This document shows positions 1-10,897 of a stretch of DNA of 64,000 nucleotides, one piece after another. Position 1 is the first letter of the stretch, and each line of letters opens with the position of its first letter. The notes below the pieces were generated by a model that saw only the letters and a program-made list of their open reading frames with translations, did not search any database and was not told where the DNA came from. Both the position numbers and the translations under genes were made by a program. This DNA comes from Oscillospiraceae bacterium (GTDB lineage: Bacteria; Bacillota; Clostridia; Lachnospirales; Lachnospiraceae): assembly GCA_021771715.1 (NCBI GenBank), contig JAETOO010000001.1, positions 496,001 to 560,000 of the forward strand, given 5' to 3'.

Positions 1-787
1 CGCCCTCCTCTGCGAGCAGCTCCTCCAGGGCGACATTGATCCCCTGGCGGCGATCGTACCGCTCCCGGTCGGTCTCCACGCCGTACGGCACGGCCAGCAT
101 GGCAAATTTTGCCCCGTTCGCCTCGCAGAGCTCCTGAATCTTCCCAAGCCACGTCAGGCTGATCTCCGGGATCCCGGACGCCGCGGGCAGCTCGGGCTGT
201 TCCGGGACGGCAACCGTATAGTCAATGCGCGCGCCCTTGAGATACGGCTTCGTGTGAAAATCATAATCCTCCAGCGACTCCCAGCGCCCGTGATACTTGA
301 CGAAGGGCAGACAGTACGTCAGCTTTGTCTTCAATCCCTGATCCGCGAGCATCGTGTCGATCATCTCCAGCTTCGTCTTTCCAAAGCGCATCCCGTCGAA
401 CGCCTGCCGCAGCCGCGCCTCGGAATTGTACAGCCCGTTGTACCACAGATAGTAGCTCTCCAGCACGACGATCTTCGGCTTCTGCCGCGTAAATGCCTCC
501 TTTAAGAGGAAATACGAGGTCGCCGCCGTCTGCTCCGAGCTTCCCATATCATAGGAAGTGATTCCGTAATCCCGCCACAGCACGTTCGGCTGCACGCCGT
601 AGTAGAGGTGACTGCTGCCCAGGAACAGGACATCGAGCGTGTCCTCCTCGATCTCGTAAAAGGAATGCACCATATCCGACTCCGCCCCGCTCTTTCTGCG
701 CAGCACCTCGGAGATTTCGCCGAACAGCAGCACGCCGACCAGTAGAAACACAGCGATCGCCGCCAGCCATTTGATTGTCTTTTTCAT
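1..787 (-). CDS. SGNH/DltD-AlgJ-like membrane-anchored hydrolase, partial (runs off window start)
   Basis: Read by hand: MKKTIKWLAAIAVFLLVGVLLFGEISEVLRRKSGAESDMVHSFYEIEEDTLDVLFLGSSHLYYGVQPNVLW...; N-terminal TM and GSSH motif; adjacent to MBOAT gene. Not in ORF track because it is truncated. Confidence 0.75.
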   Translation of the reverse strand, partial: MKKTIKWLAAIAVFLLVGVLLFGEISEVLRRKSGAESDMVHSFYEIEEDTLDVLFLGSSHLYYGVQPNVLWRDYGITSYDMGSSEQTAATSYFLLKEAFTRQKPKIVVLESYYLWYNGLYNSEARLRQAFDGMRFGKTKLEMIDTMLADQGLKTKLTYCLPFVKYHGRWESLEDYDFHTKPYLKGARIDYTVAVPEQPELPAASGIPEISLTWLGKIQELCEANGAKFAMLAVPYGVETDRERYDRRQGINVALEELLAEEG

Positions 788-808
788 ATCACTGCCTCCT
801 GCCGCCTC

Positions 809-2305
809 TCAGAACTGAAAGTAGATAAACTGACTCGCATCGTAGCCCGGCCCGTATACTCCGAAAATCAGGATGCCGAATATCCCCGCAAAGTATACCA
901 GCCAGCGGAACCAGAGTCCCTGCCTGACAATCCACTCCGTCAGACGGAGCCCGCGGTATCGGCACAGATCGACGACGAACAGGATCAGCAGCGAGACGGC
1001 CAGAAGCTCCGCCGTATTCCTGGTCAGTCCCATCGCCGCCAGATTGTCTCCCCAGGTGAACCACCTGGTCCCGGCCAGCCCCAGAATCCGCAGCAGGATC
1101 TGAACGCCGTCCCTGCCGCCGGATGCCCGGAAGAAAATCCAGCTGATATCGATCAGCGCGAAGGTGAGCAGCGCCCGCAGCAGGCGGTGGCTGAAGGCCG
1201 ACTCATCCACCCCAAACACCCGATTGATCTCCCTGCGCAGCGGCCTAAGCCACTCGCCGATCACCTGATAGGCGCCGTTTAAAAAGCCCCAGAACACAAA
1301 ATGCCAGCTCGCGCCGTGCCAGAGGCCGCTCGTCACGAAGACGACCATCAGGTTGAACCACTTGCGCACTCTGCCCTTCCGGTTGCCGCCCAGCGGGATG
1401 TACAGATAATCGCGGAACCAGGTCGACAGCGAGATGTGCCATCTGCGCCAGAAGTCCGAGACCGACACTGCAAAGTACGGCGTGTTAAAATTTTCCATGA
1501 GCCGGAACCCCATGACCCGCGCGGCCCCGATCGCGATATTCGAGTAGCTCCCGAAATCGCAGTAGATCTGAAACGCGAACAGCACCGTCGCGACAAGCAG
1601 CTGAAACCCGGTCCGCTCCGCATACGTGTTGTAGATCCCGTCGACCGCCATCCCGAGGTACTCCGCGAGCACCACCTTCTGAAAGAATCCGTACAGCATC
1701 AGGAGCAGCCCGTCCCGCACGCGCGCAAAGTCAAAGCGGTGGCGCTCATTGATCTGGATCAGCAGGTTCTTCGAGCGCTCAATCGGCCCGGCGACCAGCT
1801 GCGGGAAAAACGACACAAACAGCGCATATTTCAGAAAATTCTTCTCCGCATAGATCTCCCCGCGATACACGTCGACGGTGTAGCTCAGCGCCTGGAACGT
1901 GTAAAAGGAGATCCCGACCGGCAAAATCACATCGAACGCGGGCGGCTGCGCCTCGATCTGGATCATATGCAGCACGCGGATTACTGTATCGGCGGCGAAC
2001 TGGAAATATTTGAAGAAAAACAGAATTGCCAGGTTGCTGACAAAAGACACCGCTACACACCACTTCCGCGCACGCAGCCGCCGTCGCTCCTCGCGAATCG
2101 CGTTTGCCCGCGCGAGCAGGAGCCCCGACGCGTACGTAATCGCCGTCGAGGTCAGCATCAGCAGCGCATACTGCGGATTCCAGCACATATAGAAAAAGTA
2201 GCTGCACGCCAGCAGGAACAGATACCGGAAGCGATGCGGTATCACGTAGTAGCCCAGGCACACAGCCGGAAAAAATAACAAAAATTCCAGAGAGTTAAAT
2301 AGCAT
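809..2305 (-). CDS. MBOAT family O-acyltransferase (AlgI-like)
   Basis: MLFNSLEFLLFFPAVCLGYYVIPHRFRYLFLLACSYFFY...; PQLVAGPIER, DFWRRWHISLSTWFRDYLYIPLGGNR and GLWHGASWHF motifs. Confidence 0.95.
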   Translation of the reverse strand: MLFNSLEFLLFFPAVCLGYYVIPHRFRYLFLLACSYFFYMCWNPQYALLMLTSTAITYASGLLLARANAIREERRRLRARKWCVAVSFVSNLAILFFFKYFQFAADTVIRVLHMIQIEAQPPAFDVILPVGISFYTFQALSYTVDVYRGEIYAEKNFLKYALFVSFFPQLVAGPIERSKNLLIQINERHRFDFARVRDGLLLMLYGFFQKVVLAEYLGMAVDGIYNTYAERTGFQLLVATVLFAFQIYCDFGSYSNIAIGAARVMGFRLMENFNTPYFAVSVSDFWRRWHISLSTWFRDYLYIPLGGNRKGRVRKWFNLMVVFVTSGLWHGASWHFVFWGFLNGAYQVIGEWLRPLRREINRVFGVDESAFSHRLLRALLTFALIDISWIFFRASGGRDGVQILLRILGLAGTRWFTWGDNLAAMGLTRNTAELLAVSLLILFVVDLCRYRGLRLTEWIVRQGLWFRWLVYFAGIFGILIFGVYGPGYDASQFIYFQF

Positions 2306-2342
2306 AATCGATTCTCCTCGCAACACTGTTTTTGACGTCGCT

Positions 2343-3221
2343 TCAGACGGCCCGCCTCATCCACAGAAACGCATCCGTTCGCTCCAGAGCAAATCCCAGC
2401 GAGACGGCAAATCTCTGTGCCCCTTCGTTCGACGGATGAACCCGCACCCATACCTCCGACGCTCCGAGACGGTCGGCGGCGTAATCCAGCGCGGCCAGAC
2501 ACATCTCCGAGCCATAGCCGCGTCTGCGATCGCGCGGGTTCAGCATGTAGGCCATCTCCAGGGCATTGCCCGGCCCGGGATACTCTGAGAAGCCGCAGCA
2601 CCCGATCAGAGTGCTCCGGTCTGCCAGAAAGACACTCCACAGTCCGTATCCGTACAGCCGATACTGCTGCCGTACATACGCCTGCAGCCGCTCCTGTGTA
2701 AAGCTGCTCTGCCCGTTGCCGCCGTTCTCATCCGACAGCACGTACTCCATGCCCGGCTCCCTGCTGAGACGGATCAGAGGTTCGAAATCCGCCGGCGCAA
2801 TTTCCCTCAGAAGCAACCGTTCTGTCCTCGCGATCACAACCGGAACTCCCCGGAACCGGAGTAAGTATTCCTCCAGCTCTTGCCGGTCGATCTCCGCCGG
2901 ACTTTGCAGCACCAGCTCCGTCCCGTCGAAGTAAGGCCCGTCCGCCGCACCTATCCCGACACACGCCACACCAAGCCCTGCAGCCTGCCGGGACAGCCGC
3001 ATGTCATCGGTGAGGATCACCGTATGCGGCGCCTCCGCCCCGGAAAACCAGCGGTCCATCCGTACCCCTGCCTCCCCCTCCGGTCTGACCGGTCGATAGA
3101 GACCCAGCTTGTTCTGGCAGAGCTCCCCGACAGAAATACCATCCGACCGCAGCGTATCTAAAAGCCCCGGCAGACCGCCTTCGTGCTCCGGCCGCAATTT
3201 ATACCAGACATGCCTCAGCAT
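2343..3221 (-). CDS. GNAT N-acetyltransferase with N-terminal HAD-like domain
   Basis: C-terminal GNAT (LNPRDRRRGYGSEMCLAALDYAADRLGASEVWVRVHPSNEGAQRFAVSLGF); N-terminal region resembles a degenerate HAD fold. Confidence 0.75.
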   Translation of the reverse strand: MLRHVWYKLRPEHEGGLPGLLDTLRSDGISVGELCQNKLGLYRPVRPEGEAGVRMDRWFSGAEAPHTVILTDDMRLSRQAAGLGVACVGIGAADGPYFDGTELVLQSPAEIDRQELEEYLLRFRGVPVVIARTERLLLREIAPADFEPLIRLSREPGMEYVLSDENGGNGQSSFTQERLQAYVRQQYRLYGYGLWSVFLADRSTLIGCCGFSEYPGPGNALEMAYMLNPRDRRRGYGSEMCLAALDYAADRLGASEVWVRVHPSNEGAQRFAVSLGFALERTDAFLWMRRAV

Positions 3222-3366
3222 CCGTCTCTCACCTGTCCTCTCCGCCCTTGCCACAGGCAAACACCTGGGGGCCGACTCACCCGCACTTTTTCCCGAATCC
3301 TTTCACAATGCGATTCCGCACCCGTTCCGAAGCACTCCGCATGCGGCCTCTGCGCGCATCCGCTCA

Positions 3367-4131
3367 TCAGAAATTCAGCACGCAGCTCATCTCATGCCAC
3401 TGCTCGCCGCCCCACGACGAGTCCGCAAGGCCCTCATCGCGGAACCCCATCTTTTTGTACATCTTGACCTTCGCATCCAGGCAGGTCAGCAAAATCAGCC
3501 GCCTCCCGTTTTCCTTCTCCCTGCGAAGATAACTGTACATCAGCTCCCGCGCCAGTCCCTGACGGCGATACTCCGGCAATACATCCAGCCCGAGCAGCAT
3601 AATATTCCTGCCATCCGGCTGGTGCAGACCGGCATCCGTGAAAAATTCATCCCGGAAGGAATACTCCTCCGTCGCCAGCCCGTTCAGAAAGCCCGCCAGC
3701 CTGCCTGTGCGCCGGTCCACCGCCACCAAGAACAGCTCCGGCGCTCTCTCGATGCGTTCCAGCATCATCTCCCGCTTGCACGCCTCGTTCGGCGGAAAAC
3801 AAATCTGCTCAATCTCCGCCGCCTGCTCTGCCTCGTCCGGGCGGATATTGCGGAACTCAAACTGCTCGTACAGCGCCTGGTCCTCCAGGCCGTACTGCTC
3901 AAGCAGCTGCCGCGCCTGCGCCTTGCCCGCCTCCGTCAGATAAGCGACCTTCCCCCTCCTCGGCTGCCGGATCAGCTCCTGATCCTCCAGACGGTTCATA
4001 GTATCAAAATCATACCCCTTCCAGGCCACCTCCATATATCTGGAAAATTCCTTCTCATCCTGGAATCTCGTCAGGTACATCAGCATCAGCGTCAATTCCT
4101 TCACCGCTGTTTCTCGCGTCTTTTTATCCAT
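3367..4131 (-). CDS. DUF6429-like domain fused to GNAT N-acetyltransferase
   Basis: N-term KELTLMLMYLTRFQ...AWKGYDFDTMNRLEDQELIRQPRRGKVAYLTEAGKAQARQLL; C-term GNAT VLPEYRRQGLARELMYSYLRREKENGRRLILLTCLDAKVKMYKKMGF. Confidence 0.7.
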   Translation of the reverse strand: MDKKTRETAVKELTLMLMYLTRFQDEKEFSRYMEVAWKGYDFDTMNRLEDQELIRQPRRGKVAYLTEAGKAQARQLLEQYGLEDQALYEQFEFRNIRPDEAEQAAEIEQICFPPNEACKREMMLERIERAPELFLVAVDRRTGRLAGFLNGLATEEYSFRDEFFTDAGLHQPDGRNIMLLGLDVLPEYRRQGLARELMYSYLRREKENGRRLILLTCLDAKVKMYKKMGFRDEGLADSSWGGEQWHEMSCVLNF

Positions 4132-4304
4132 AATACAGTCTCCTCCAAAAACCTTCCTGTAAAAATCTCTACCTATTATATCAAAGATTCGGACGATTGA
4201 AACTGCTTTTTGCGTTTTATTTGCATTTCGTCAGAGAACCGCCACTTGACATCCTCTTTTATAAAGAATAGAATAACGAAAATGTTGAAATGGAGGAAGC
4301 AGAT

Positions 4305-5243
4305 ATGAGAAGACTTGGCGAATCGGAGCGCGCGCGGATCCTGGAATATGTCGGGAAAGAACCGGAGATGAATCTGTTTTTCATCGGAGATATCGAGAAT
4401 TATGGCATTGATTCAGAGATTGTGACGATTTACGCGAACGAGACAGCGGACGGATGGGATTTTCTTCTGCTAAAATATTACGATTTCTATCTTCTGTACA
4501 GCCAAAATGAAACCTACGACGCGGCAGCCGCGGCTGAATTTCTGCAAAACCGCACGGTCGACACGATCAGCGCCAAGGCATCTCTCCTGCGGCAGCTCGC
4601 CCCGTTCTTTCCCGACCGGTTCTATCAGGAGACGCAGATGTGCAGGTGCGGCGCAGATGACCTGAAGGCCTTCGACCGCTGCTTTTCGCACGCAAAAACA
4701 CTTAACACCTCGGAAATGAGCTGTACTTCAAACGACCTCAATCCATCCGGGCATCTCTGCACCTCAGAAAAGCTCGGCGATGCTGGAGAACTCTGTCCTT
4801 CAAGTAACCTCCATAATCTTCGCAATGAACATCCTTTCTACGTCCGCGCTCTGAGTGTGGCAGACCTCGATGCTATGCTGCAGCTTCTTCTGCAGATCGA
4901 AGAGTTTTCCCACACCTATCAGCACCCGGACAAGGCACGGCAGCAGCTTGCGCAGGAACTGCAGGGCGGAGAACTCGCCGTCGGCGCTTTTGAGGGTGAC
5001 CGCCTGATCTCTGTCGCCAAGACCTCCGCCTCCAACAGCAAAAGTGCGATGCTCACAGGCGTCGCCACTCTGCCCGACCGGCGCGGCCAGGGCTGCGCTT
5101 CCGCTGTCGTGCACAGTCTGTGCCGCCAGTCCTTCCAGGCCGGACGCGAATTTTTATGCCTCTTCTACGACAACCCAAACGCAGGCCGGATCTACCGCCG
5201 GATCGGTTTCCGCGAAATCGGCGGCTATGGTATGCTGAAGTAA
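4305..5243 (+). CDS. GNAT N-acetyltransferase with internal repeat insertion
   Basis: ATG after GGAGG RBS; C-term TGVATLPDRRGQGCASAVVHSLCRQSFQAGREFLCLFYDNPNAGRIYRRIGFREIG. Confidence 0.8.
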   Translation: MRRLGESERARILEYVGKEPEMNLFFIGDIENYGIDSEIVTIYANETADGWDFLLLKYYDFYLLYSQNETYDAAAAAEFLQNRTVDTISAKASLLRQLAPFFPDRFYQETQMCRCGADDLKAFDRCFSHAKTLNTSEMSCTSNDLNPSGHLCTSEKLGDAGELCPSSNLHNLRNEHPFYVRALSVADLDAMLQLLLQIEEFSHTYQHPDKARQQLAQELQGGELAVGAFEGDRLISVAKTSASNSKSAMLTGVATLPDRRGQGCASAVVHSLCRQSFQAGREFLCLFYDNPNAGRIYRRIGFREIGGYGMLK

Positions 5244-5257
5244 CGCGCCGCAGCCTC

Positions 5258-6487
5258 TTACGCGGCCCCGCTGGCGCTGTCAGCCCGGCCGCAGGCGTAC
5301 TGAAATTCGCGGAGCTTGCGCTTCGCCTCGTCTCCAAGCTGCGTCGGTACCTCGATCTGTATCGTCACGTACTGATCACCGTGCACGGAAGGATTCTTCA
5401 TCGAGACGATTCCTTTTCCTTTCAGGCGCAGTTTTGTGCCGGACTGTGTACCTGCGTTGATCCTGCAGGCAACTTTCCCATAGAGGGTCGGGACGACCGC
5501 CTCGCCGCCAAACACTGCGGTGGTAAACGGAATCGTGGCCGTCGTATAGACATCCTGCCCTTTCCGCTCGAAGCCTGCCTTTGTGCCGACGGTCACGCGC
5601 AGCAGCAGATCTCCATCCGGCGCGCCGCCGATCCCAGGCATTCCTTTCCCGCGCAGGCGAATGCTCTTCCCCGTGTCGATCCCGGCCGGAATGTGCACCT
5701 GAAGCGTCCTCTGATGCCTTCCCGCCCCAGTCCTGCTCCTGCTACCCGCATTGGGCCCTGTTCCTGCTCCGGTTCCAAATCCAGTCCCAGAGGTGAAATC
5801 CGCCGCCGGATCCGACAGCGTAATTCTCTTATCGCACCCAAAGGCCGCCTCGTCAAAGCTGACCGAAATCTCCGCATGCAGATCCTGCCCCCGGTCATCC
5901 GCCCCAGCTCCATAAGCGCTAAAATCAAACGGATCTCCGTCTCCCCTAAAACCAGATGTCCCTCCAAAACCGCCAAAACCAGATGCACCACCGTTTCCGC
6001 TAAAACCGGTTGCGCCGCTTCGGAATCCAGCTCCAAAAACGTGTTTCAGAATATCATCCATATTTCCGCCTTCAAAATGGTACTCGCGATAACCACCGCC
6101 CGGTCCATCGCAGCTGTTATAAGATCCGCCCGCTCTCCCATTAGCACTATAGCTGTCGTCAGTACCACGCCACCCGCCATAGCCAGCGCCGTTCCAGCCG
6201 CCATTACCAGCGCCACCAGCACTCCCCCAACTGCCATAAGCACCGCCCGGCGCACTGCCGTCGAAGGCAGCGTATCCGAATTGATCGTACAGCTTCCGCT
6301 TTTCCTGATCGCTCAGGATTCCGTAGGCCTCCGTGATCTCCTTGAACCGCTGCTCGGCCTCCGCATTTCCCGCGTTAGAGTCGGGATGATACTTCTTCGC
6401 GAGTCTCCGGTAGGCTTTTTTGATTGCGGCGTCATCCGCGTCCCGGCTGACGCCAAGTATTTCATAGCAGTCTCTTTTTGCTGTCAT
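5258..6487 (-). CDS. DnaJ-like co-chaperone (type II/CbpA-like, no zinc finger)
   Basis: J domain [34 protein letters not shown] with HPD; Gly-rich linker; DnaJ C-terminal domain; no CXXCXGXG motifs. Confidence 0.9.
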   Translation of the reverse strand: MTAKRDCYEILGVSRDADDAAIKKAYRRLAKKYHPDSNAGNAEAEQRFKEITEAYGILSDQEKRKLYDQFGYAAFDGSAPGGAYGSWGSAGGAGNGGWNGAGYGGWRGTDDSYSANGRAGGSYNSCDGPGGGYREYHFEGGNMDDILKHVFGAGFRSGATGFSGNGGASGFGGFGGTSGFRGDGDPFDFSAYGAGADDRGQDLHAEISVSFDEAAFGCDKRITLSDPAADFTSGTGFGTGAGTGPNAGSRSRTGAGRHQRTLQVHIPAGIDTGKSIRLRGKGMPGIGGAPDGDLLLRVTVGTKAGFERKGQDVYTTATIPFTTAVFGGEAVVPTLYGKVACRINAGTQSGTKLRLKGKGIVSMKNPSVHGDQYVTIQIEVPTQLGDEAKRKLREFQYACGRADSASGAA

Positions 6488-6613
6488 ATTATTCACCTTC
6501 AAACCATAAAAGGATAACTTATTGTTCTATGTCTAATATAACAGCTATCATTATTTTGTCAAGTGGGTTTTAAACAAATCCACACATTTCCCTTATCTAT
6601 TTTCTCTATCCGT

Positions 6614-7492
6614 CTATTCTATAATCTCGATCGTCCACGCATTGGTGTAGGTCTTCCCGCCGTCCAAGGCCACGAGATCCGCCTGCTGAGCGAAATCCTC
6701 GACAATCCCGTTCCTCGATGGAAGAGAGCGCCACGGCTCAATGCAGACGTACGGCGCTTCCATCTGCGGTTTATGCCAGAATCCGATCACCGGGAAGTCC
6801 GGATATGAGACGCGCACCGCCCTGCGTCCTTTATCGGAGCGGATCGTGACACAGTGGTCGACATTTTTCAGCACGATCGCATCGTGGTCAAAGAGGTCGT
6901 GGTGCAGCGGAATCCGCACGCCGTCCTCGAGCGGATACGGCTGATCCTGCCCGTTCCGATAGCAGTCGTCCGTGAAGCCGACACGCCACGGATGGGAGGG
7001 CTGTGAAAATTCAATGCAGTAGTCCTCAAACGTCAGCCCATCCTCCAGCGGCACATTGAAGCCCGGGTGTCCGCCAAGGCCAAAGAACATCCGCTTTGTG
7101 CCCGGATTTTCCACATCGGTGCGAACCGTCAGCACATGGCCCTCCACCGCATACGTGATCCGGTAGACAAAATCGAACGGAAACTGCGCCAGCGTCTCCT
7201 CATTGCTGTCGTAGCGGAAGGTAATCCGATCTGCCTCCGCCTTTTCCACACGCAGATCCACCGCATTGATAAACCCGTGAATCTTCATCGAATACTCGTT
7301 TCCCTCAAATGTAAACTTCTTATCCGTCAGCCGCGCCACATACGGAAACAGATTCGGCGCCTGACCCGTCCAGATCGCCGGGTCTCCCTGCCACAGATAC
7401 TCCGTGCCATCTGCCGTCCGGATCGAGTGCAGCTCCGCACCGTGGTCGTTGATCACTACTGTTAAATGCTCATTCTTAATCGTGTAATACAT
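6614..7492 (-). CDS. aldose 1-epimerase family protein
   Basis: MYYTIKNEHLTVVINDHGAELHSIRTADGTEYLWQGDPAIW...GGHPGFNVPL. Confidence 0.9.
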   Translation of the reverse strand: MYYTIKNEHLTVVINDHGAELHSIRTADGTEYLWQGDPAIWTGQAPNLFPYVARLTDKKFTFEGNEYSMKIHGFINAVDLRVEKAEADRITFRYDSNEETLAQFPFDFVYRITYAVEGHVLTVRTDVENPGTKRMFFGLGGHPGFNVPLEDGLTFEDYCIEFSQPSHPWRVGFTDDCYRNGQDQPYPLEDGVRIPLHHDLFDHDAIVLKNVDHCVTIRSDKGRRAVRVSYPDFPVIGFWHKPQMEAPYVCIEPWRSLPSRNGIVEDFAQQADLVALDGGKTYTNAWTIEIIE

Positions 7493-7510
7493 GATGAACC
7501 CCTCCTTGCA

Positions 7511-7541
7511 AAAACAGGCCTCTGATTTCTCAGAAGCCTGT
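7511..7541 (-). terminator. rho-independent terminator of the ribosomal superoperon
   Basis: Minus strand ACAGGCTTCTGAgaaaTCAGAGGCCTGTTTTT downstream of rplQ. Confidence 0.85.
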
Positions 7542-7630
7542 CAATCTCATTGTATTATTACACTCACGCTATTTCCAGTGTCCTTTTCATTCCAAGAGCG
7601 TCGCCCCAGGCACCGCTCCTGCCGGACATT

Positions 7631-8167
7631 TTATACCAGCTCGAGCACAACCTCCATAGCGCCGTCGCCCTTGCGCTGGCCGATCTTTACGATTCTGGTG
7701 TAACCACCGTTGCGGTCTGCGTACTTCGGTGCGATCTCATCGAACAGCTTTGCCGGAAGATCCACGGACTTCGTGTTCTTCTTCTTGCCGGCTGCCTCCT
7801 GCGGAACCTCAGTCACCGGATACAGAACCTTCAGCATCTGACGGCGAGCGTGCAGTCTGCTCGGGCGATCCTTCTTGATCTCCTTCTGAACCTCATCGTA
7901 CACGGTTACCTTCTTGCCGTTTACGACTTCCTTCACTCTCTTGCCATCCTTGTCCTTGCGCGGAACCTTAGCGGTCACAGTCACGGTGTCGAAGTTGTCC
8001 TTCTCTCTGACTGCCATCGCGATGAGACCCTCCGCAATCTTGCGGACTTCCTTCGCCTTCTGTTCTGTGGTAACGATCTTGCCTCTGTAGATCAGAGCCG
8101 TCACCTGGTTTCTGAGCAGAGCCTTTCTCTGATCAGATGTTCTGCTGAGCTTTCTATAACCTGCCAT
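7631..8167 (-). CDS. rplQ: 50S ribosomal protein L17 with internal insertion
   Basis: [26 protein letters not shown]...[15 protein letters not shown]...[27 protein letters not shown]. Confidence 0.97.
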   Translation of the reverse strand: MAGYRKLSRTSDQRKALLRNQVTALIYRGKIVTTEQKAKEVRKIAEGLIAMAVREKDNFDTVTVTAKVPRKDKDGKRVKEVVNGKKVTVYDEVQKEIKKDRPSRLHARRQMLKVLYPVTEVPQEAAGKKKNTKSVDLPAKLFDEIAPKYADRNGGYTRIVKIGQRKGDGAMEVVLELV

Positions 8168-8287
8168 TTTAATTTCTCCTCCATTCCGGAACACATGTCC
8201 ACGCTCTTCGGGCTTACTGAACATGCGCTGTCTATGTCCTTCGTGTTATTTTCCAGCAGCCCGGATACCCGGAACCGCTGCCATCGC

Positions 8288-9253
8288 TTACTGCTGCTCG
8301 TCACTCGGATTCAGTGACAGCCCCAGCTCCTTGAGCTTGCTCAGTACCTCCTCGAGGGACTTCCGGCCGAGATTCCGCACCTTCATCATATCCTCGGAGG
8401 TTCTGTTGCACAGCTCTTCGACGGTATTGATCCCTGCGCGCTTCAGGCAGTTGAACGAGCGGACAGAGAGCTCGAGCTCGTCGATGTTCATCTCGAGTAC
8501 CTTCTCCTTCTCGTTGTCCTCCTTCTCGATCATGACCTCCGCGGACTTCGCGTTCTCGGACAGATCGATGAAGAGGCCCAGATGTGCGCTCAATACCTTT
8601 GCAGCAAGGCTGACCGCCTCGTCGGGAGCCAGCGTTGCATTTGTGAACACGTCCAGAGTCAGCTTATCGTAATCCGTAACCTGACCTACACGCGTATTCT
8701 CAATCGTAAGATTGACACGCTCCACCGGTGTGTAGATCGCATCGACTGCGATCACCCCGATCGGCATGTCGTCGGTCTTGCCCTTGTCTGCGCTGACATA
8801 GCCACGGCCTTTCGTGATCGTCAGCTCCATGTAGAGCTTGCTGTCCGCGCCACCGTTCAGATGAGCGATGACCTGATCCGGATTCATGATCTCGATATCC
8901 TGGTCGACCTGGATATCAGCGCCGGTCACGACTCCTTCACCCTCAAACTCAATATACGCAACTTTTGCTTCGTTCGTCTCACTGGTGTTCTTGATCGCCA
9001 GTGACTTGATATTCATAATAATTTCTGTAACGTCTTCTTTCACGCCAGGGATAGAGCTGAATTCATGCAGAACGCCCTCGATCTTGACCTGGCTGACAGC
9101 AGCACCCGGAAGAGAAGAAAGCATAATTCTTCTCAACGAATTCCCCAGAGTTGTGCCGTAGCCTCTCTCGAGCGGTTCAACTACAAATCTCCCAAATCTC
9201 TTATCTTCTGACATTTCTGCAATTTCAATTTTTGGTTTGTTGAAATCGAACAC
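8288..9253 (-). CDS. rpoA: DNA-directed RNA polymerase subunit alpha
   Basis: [53 protein letters not shown]... Confidence 0.99.
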   Translation of the reverse strand: MFDFNKPKIEIAEMSEDKRFGRFVVEPLERGYGTTLGNSLRRIMLSSLPGAAVSQVKIEGVLHEFSSIPGVKEDVTEIIMNIKSLAIKNTSETNEAKVAYIEFEGEGVVTGADIQVDQDIEIMNPDQVIAHLNGGADSKLYMELTITKGRGYVSADKGKTDDMPIGVIAVDAIYTPVERVNLTIENTRVGQVTDYDKLTLDVFTNATLAPDEAVSLAAKVLSAHLGLFIDLSENAKSAEVMIEKEDNEKEKVLEMNIDELELSVRSFNCLKRAGINTVEELCNRTSEDMMKVRNLGRKSLEEVLSKLKELGLSLNPSDEQQ

Positions 9254-9351
9254 TATTTAAGCCCTCCTTGCTTCCTCTCCAAAAAAGAATGTGCCGCAAA
9301 GCAGCTGCCAGAGGCCATCTCCGACACACGATCATTGAGGGTGACGTTCTA

Positions 9352-9945
9352 TTATTTAGAATACAGCTCGACGATAAGCACTTCGTTGACCGGAACATCA
9401 ATCATCTCACGCGTCGGAAGCTCCTTGACGGTTCCCTTCAGCGCCTCCTGGTCAGCCTCGATCCACTCCGGCACGAGTCTGCCGCCAGTTACCTCGATGA
9501 TATCCTTATATCTCTGAGAGCCCTTGCACTTCTCCTTGATCTCTACGGTATCCCCTGCCTTCACGATGTAGGACGGAATGTTTACCTGCTTGCCGTTTAC
9601 CAGAATGTGCTTGTGGTCAACGATCTGTCTTGCCTCCTTGCGGGTTCTTGCGAAGCCCATGCGGAACACAACGTTGTCCAGTCTGCACTCCAGAAGGGTC
9701 ATCAGGTTCGCACCGGTCTGGCCCTGCATTCTGTCTGCCTTCTCATAGTAGTTGCGGAACGGCTTCTCAAGTACGCCGTAGATGAATTTTGCTTTCTGCT
9801 TCTCGCGAAGCTGAAGGCCGTACTCGCTTACCTTGCGGTTCGCGCGCTTCAGCTCTCTGTTCGACTTTTTATCATATCCTAAATATACCGGATCAAGACC
9901 AAGTGATCTGCATCTCTTAAGGACCGGAACTCTATTTACTGCCAT
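9352..9945 (-). CDS. rpsD: 30S ribosomal protein S4
   Basis: [51 protein letters not shown]... Confidence 0.98.
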   Translation of the reverse strand: MAVNRVPVLKRCRSLGLDPVYLGYDKKSNRELKRANRKVSEYGLQLREKQKAKFIYGVLEKPFRNYYEKADRMQGQTGANLMTLLECRLDNVVFRMGFARTRKEARQIVDHKHILVNGKQVNIPSYIVKAGDTVEIKEKCKGSQRYKDIIEVTGGRLVPEWIEADQEALKGTVKELPTREMIDVPVNEVLIVELYSK

Positions 9946-9963
9946 TTTAATTGACCTCCCTGA

Positions 9964-10365
9964 TTAGACTCTTCTGCGCTTCGGCGGACGGCATCCATTA
10001 TGCGGAACCGCTGTCACGTCGCGGATACTTACAACATCAAGACCGTTCGCGGAAAGCGCACGGATTGCTGCCTCGCGTCCTGACCCCGGACCCTTTACGA
10101 ATACGTCAACTGTCTTCAGACCATGTACTAATGCTGCCTTCGTTGCAGTCTCTGCTGCCATCTGTGCCGCATACGGAGTAGATTTCCTTGAACCTCTAAA
10201 TCCAAGACCACCGGCACTTGCCCATGATAATGCATTACCCTGTGCATCCGTCAAAGTAACGATCGTGTTATTGAAGGATGCCTGGATATGTGCCTGTCCG
10301 TGTTCAACGTTTTTCTTTACACGCTTTTTTGTCACTTTTTTTGTAACTTTCTTAGCTGCTGCCAT
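9964..10365 (-). CDS. rpsK: 30S ribosomal protein S11
   Basis: [49 protein letters not shown]... Confidence 0.99.
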   Translation of the reverse strand: MAAAKKVTKKVTKKRVKKNVEHGQAHIQASFNNTIVTLTDAQGNALSWASAGGLGFRGSRKSTPYAAQMAAETATKAALVHGLKTVDVFVKGPGSGREAAIRALSANGLDVVSIRDVTAVPHNGCRPPKRRRV

Positions 10366-10451
10366 ATCTCAACTAACCTACTTTCTTCCATTTTTATACG
10401 GTTGCGTAAGCATCATTTCAGGCCGTCTCCTGCGCCTGACTCCGAAAAAGC

Positions 10452-10820
10452 TTACTTCTTCTTGTTCGCTACTGTTCTCTTCGGACCCTTTCTGGTTCTT
10501 GCGTTCGTCTTTGTCTTCTGACCGCGAACCGGAAGGCCCTTTCTGTGACGGATACCTCTGTAGCATCCGATCTCCTGCAGTCTCTTGATGTTCAGAGCAG
10601 TCTCTCTTCTGAGATCACCCTCTACCATGTAATGCTCATCAATGATATCACGGATTCTTCCGACTTCCTCATCTGTCAGGTCTCTGACACGGGTGTCAGG
10701 ATTTACGTTCGCTGCAGCGAGAATCTTGTCCGCACTAGTTCTACCGATACCGTAGATATAGGTCAGACCGATCTCTACACGTTTTTCTCTTGGTAAGTCT
10801 ACACCAGCAATACGAGCCAT
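10452..10820 (-). CDS. rpsM: 30S ribosomal protein S13
   Basis: [34 protein letters not shown]... Confidence 0.98.
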   Translation of the reverse strand: MARIAGVDLPREKRVEIGLTYIYGIGRTSADKILAAANVNPDTRVRDLTDEEVGRIRDIIDEHYMVEGDLRRETALNIKRLQEIGCYRGIRHRKGLPVRGQKTKTNARTRKGPKRTVANKKK

Positions 10821-10859
10821 GTAATTGTTCCTCCATTTTAAAGTGATTGATTCTAATTG

Positions 10860-10897
10860 GGGCAACATGCATTGCCCAGCCGCAGCGCACCTGCGGC
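10860..10897 (-). promoter_or_regulatory. two adjacent hairpins in the 5' leader of rpsM-rpsK-rpsD-rpoA-rplQ
   Basis: Minus: GCCGCAG-gtgcg-CTGCGGC then GGGCAA-tgcatg-TTGCCC, about 40 nt before the rpsM ATG. Confidence 0.45.

Noticed and set aside
1301-2278. Long plus-strand ORF (325 aa) opposite the MBOAT gene
   Set aside because: Antisense to a clear MBOAT protein; Arg/His/Pro-rich composition typical of shadow ORFs in GC-rich genes.
3109-4200. Plus-strand 363-aa ORF opposite GNAT genes
   Set aside because: Antisense shadow of 3367..4131 minus; no recognisable domain.
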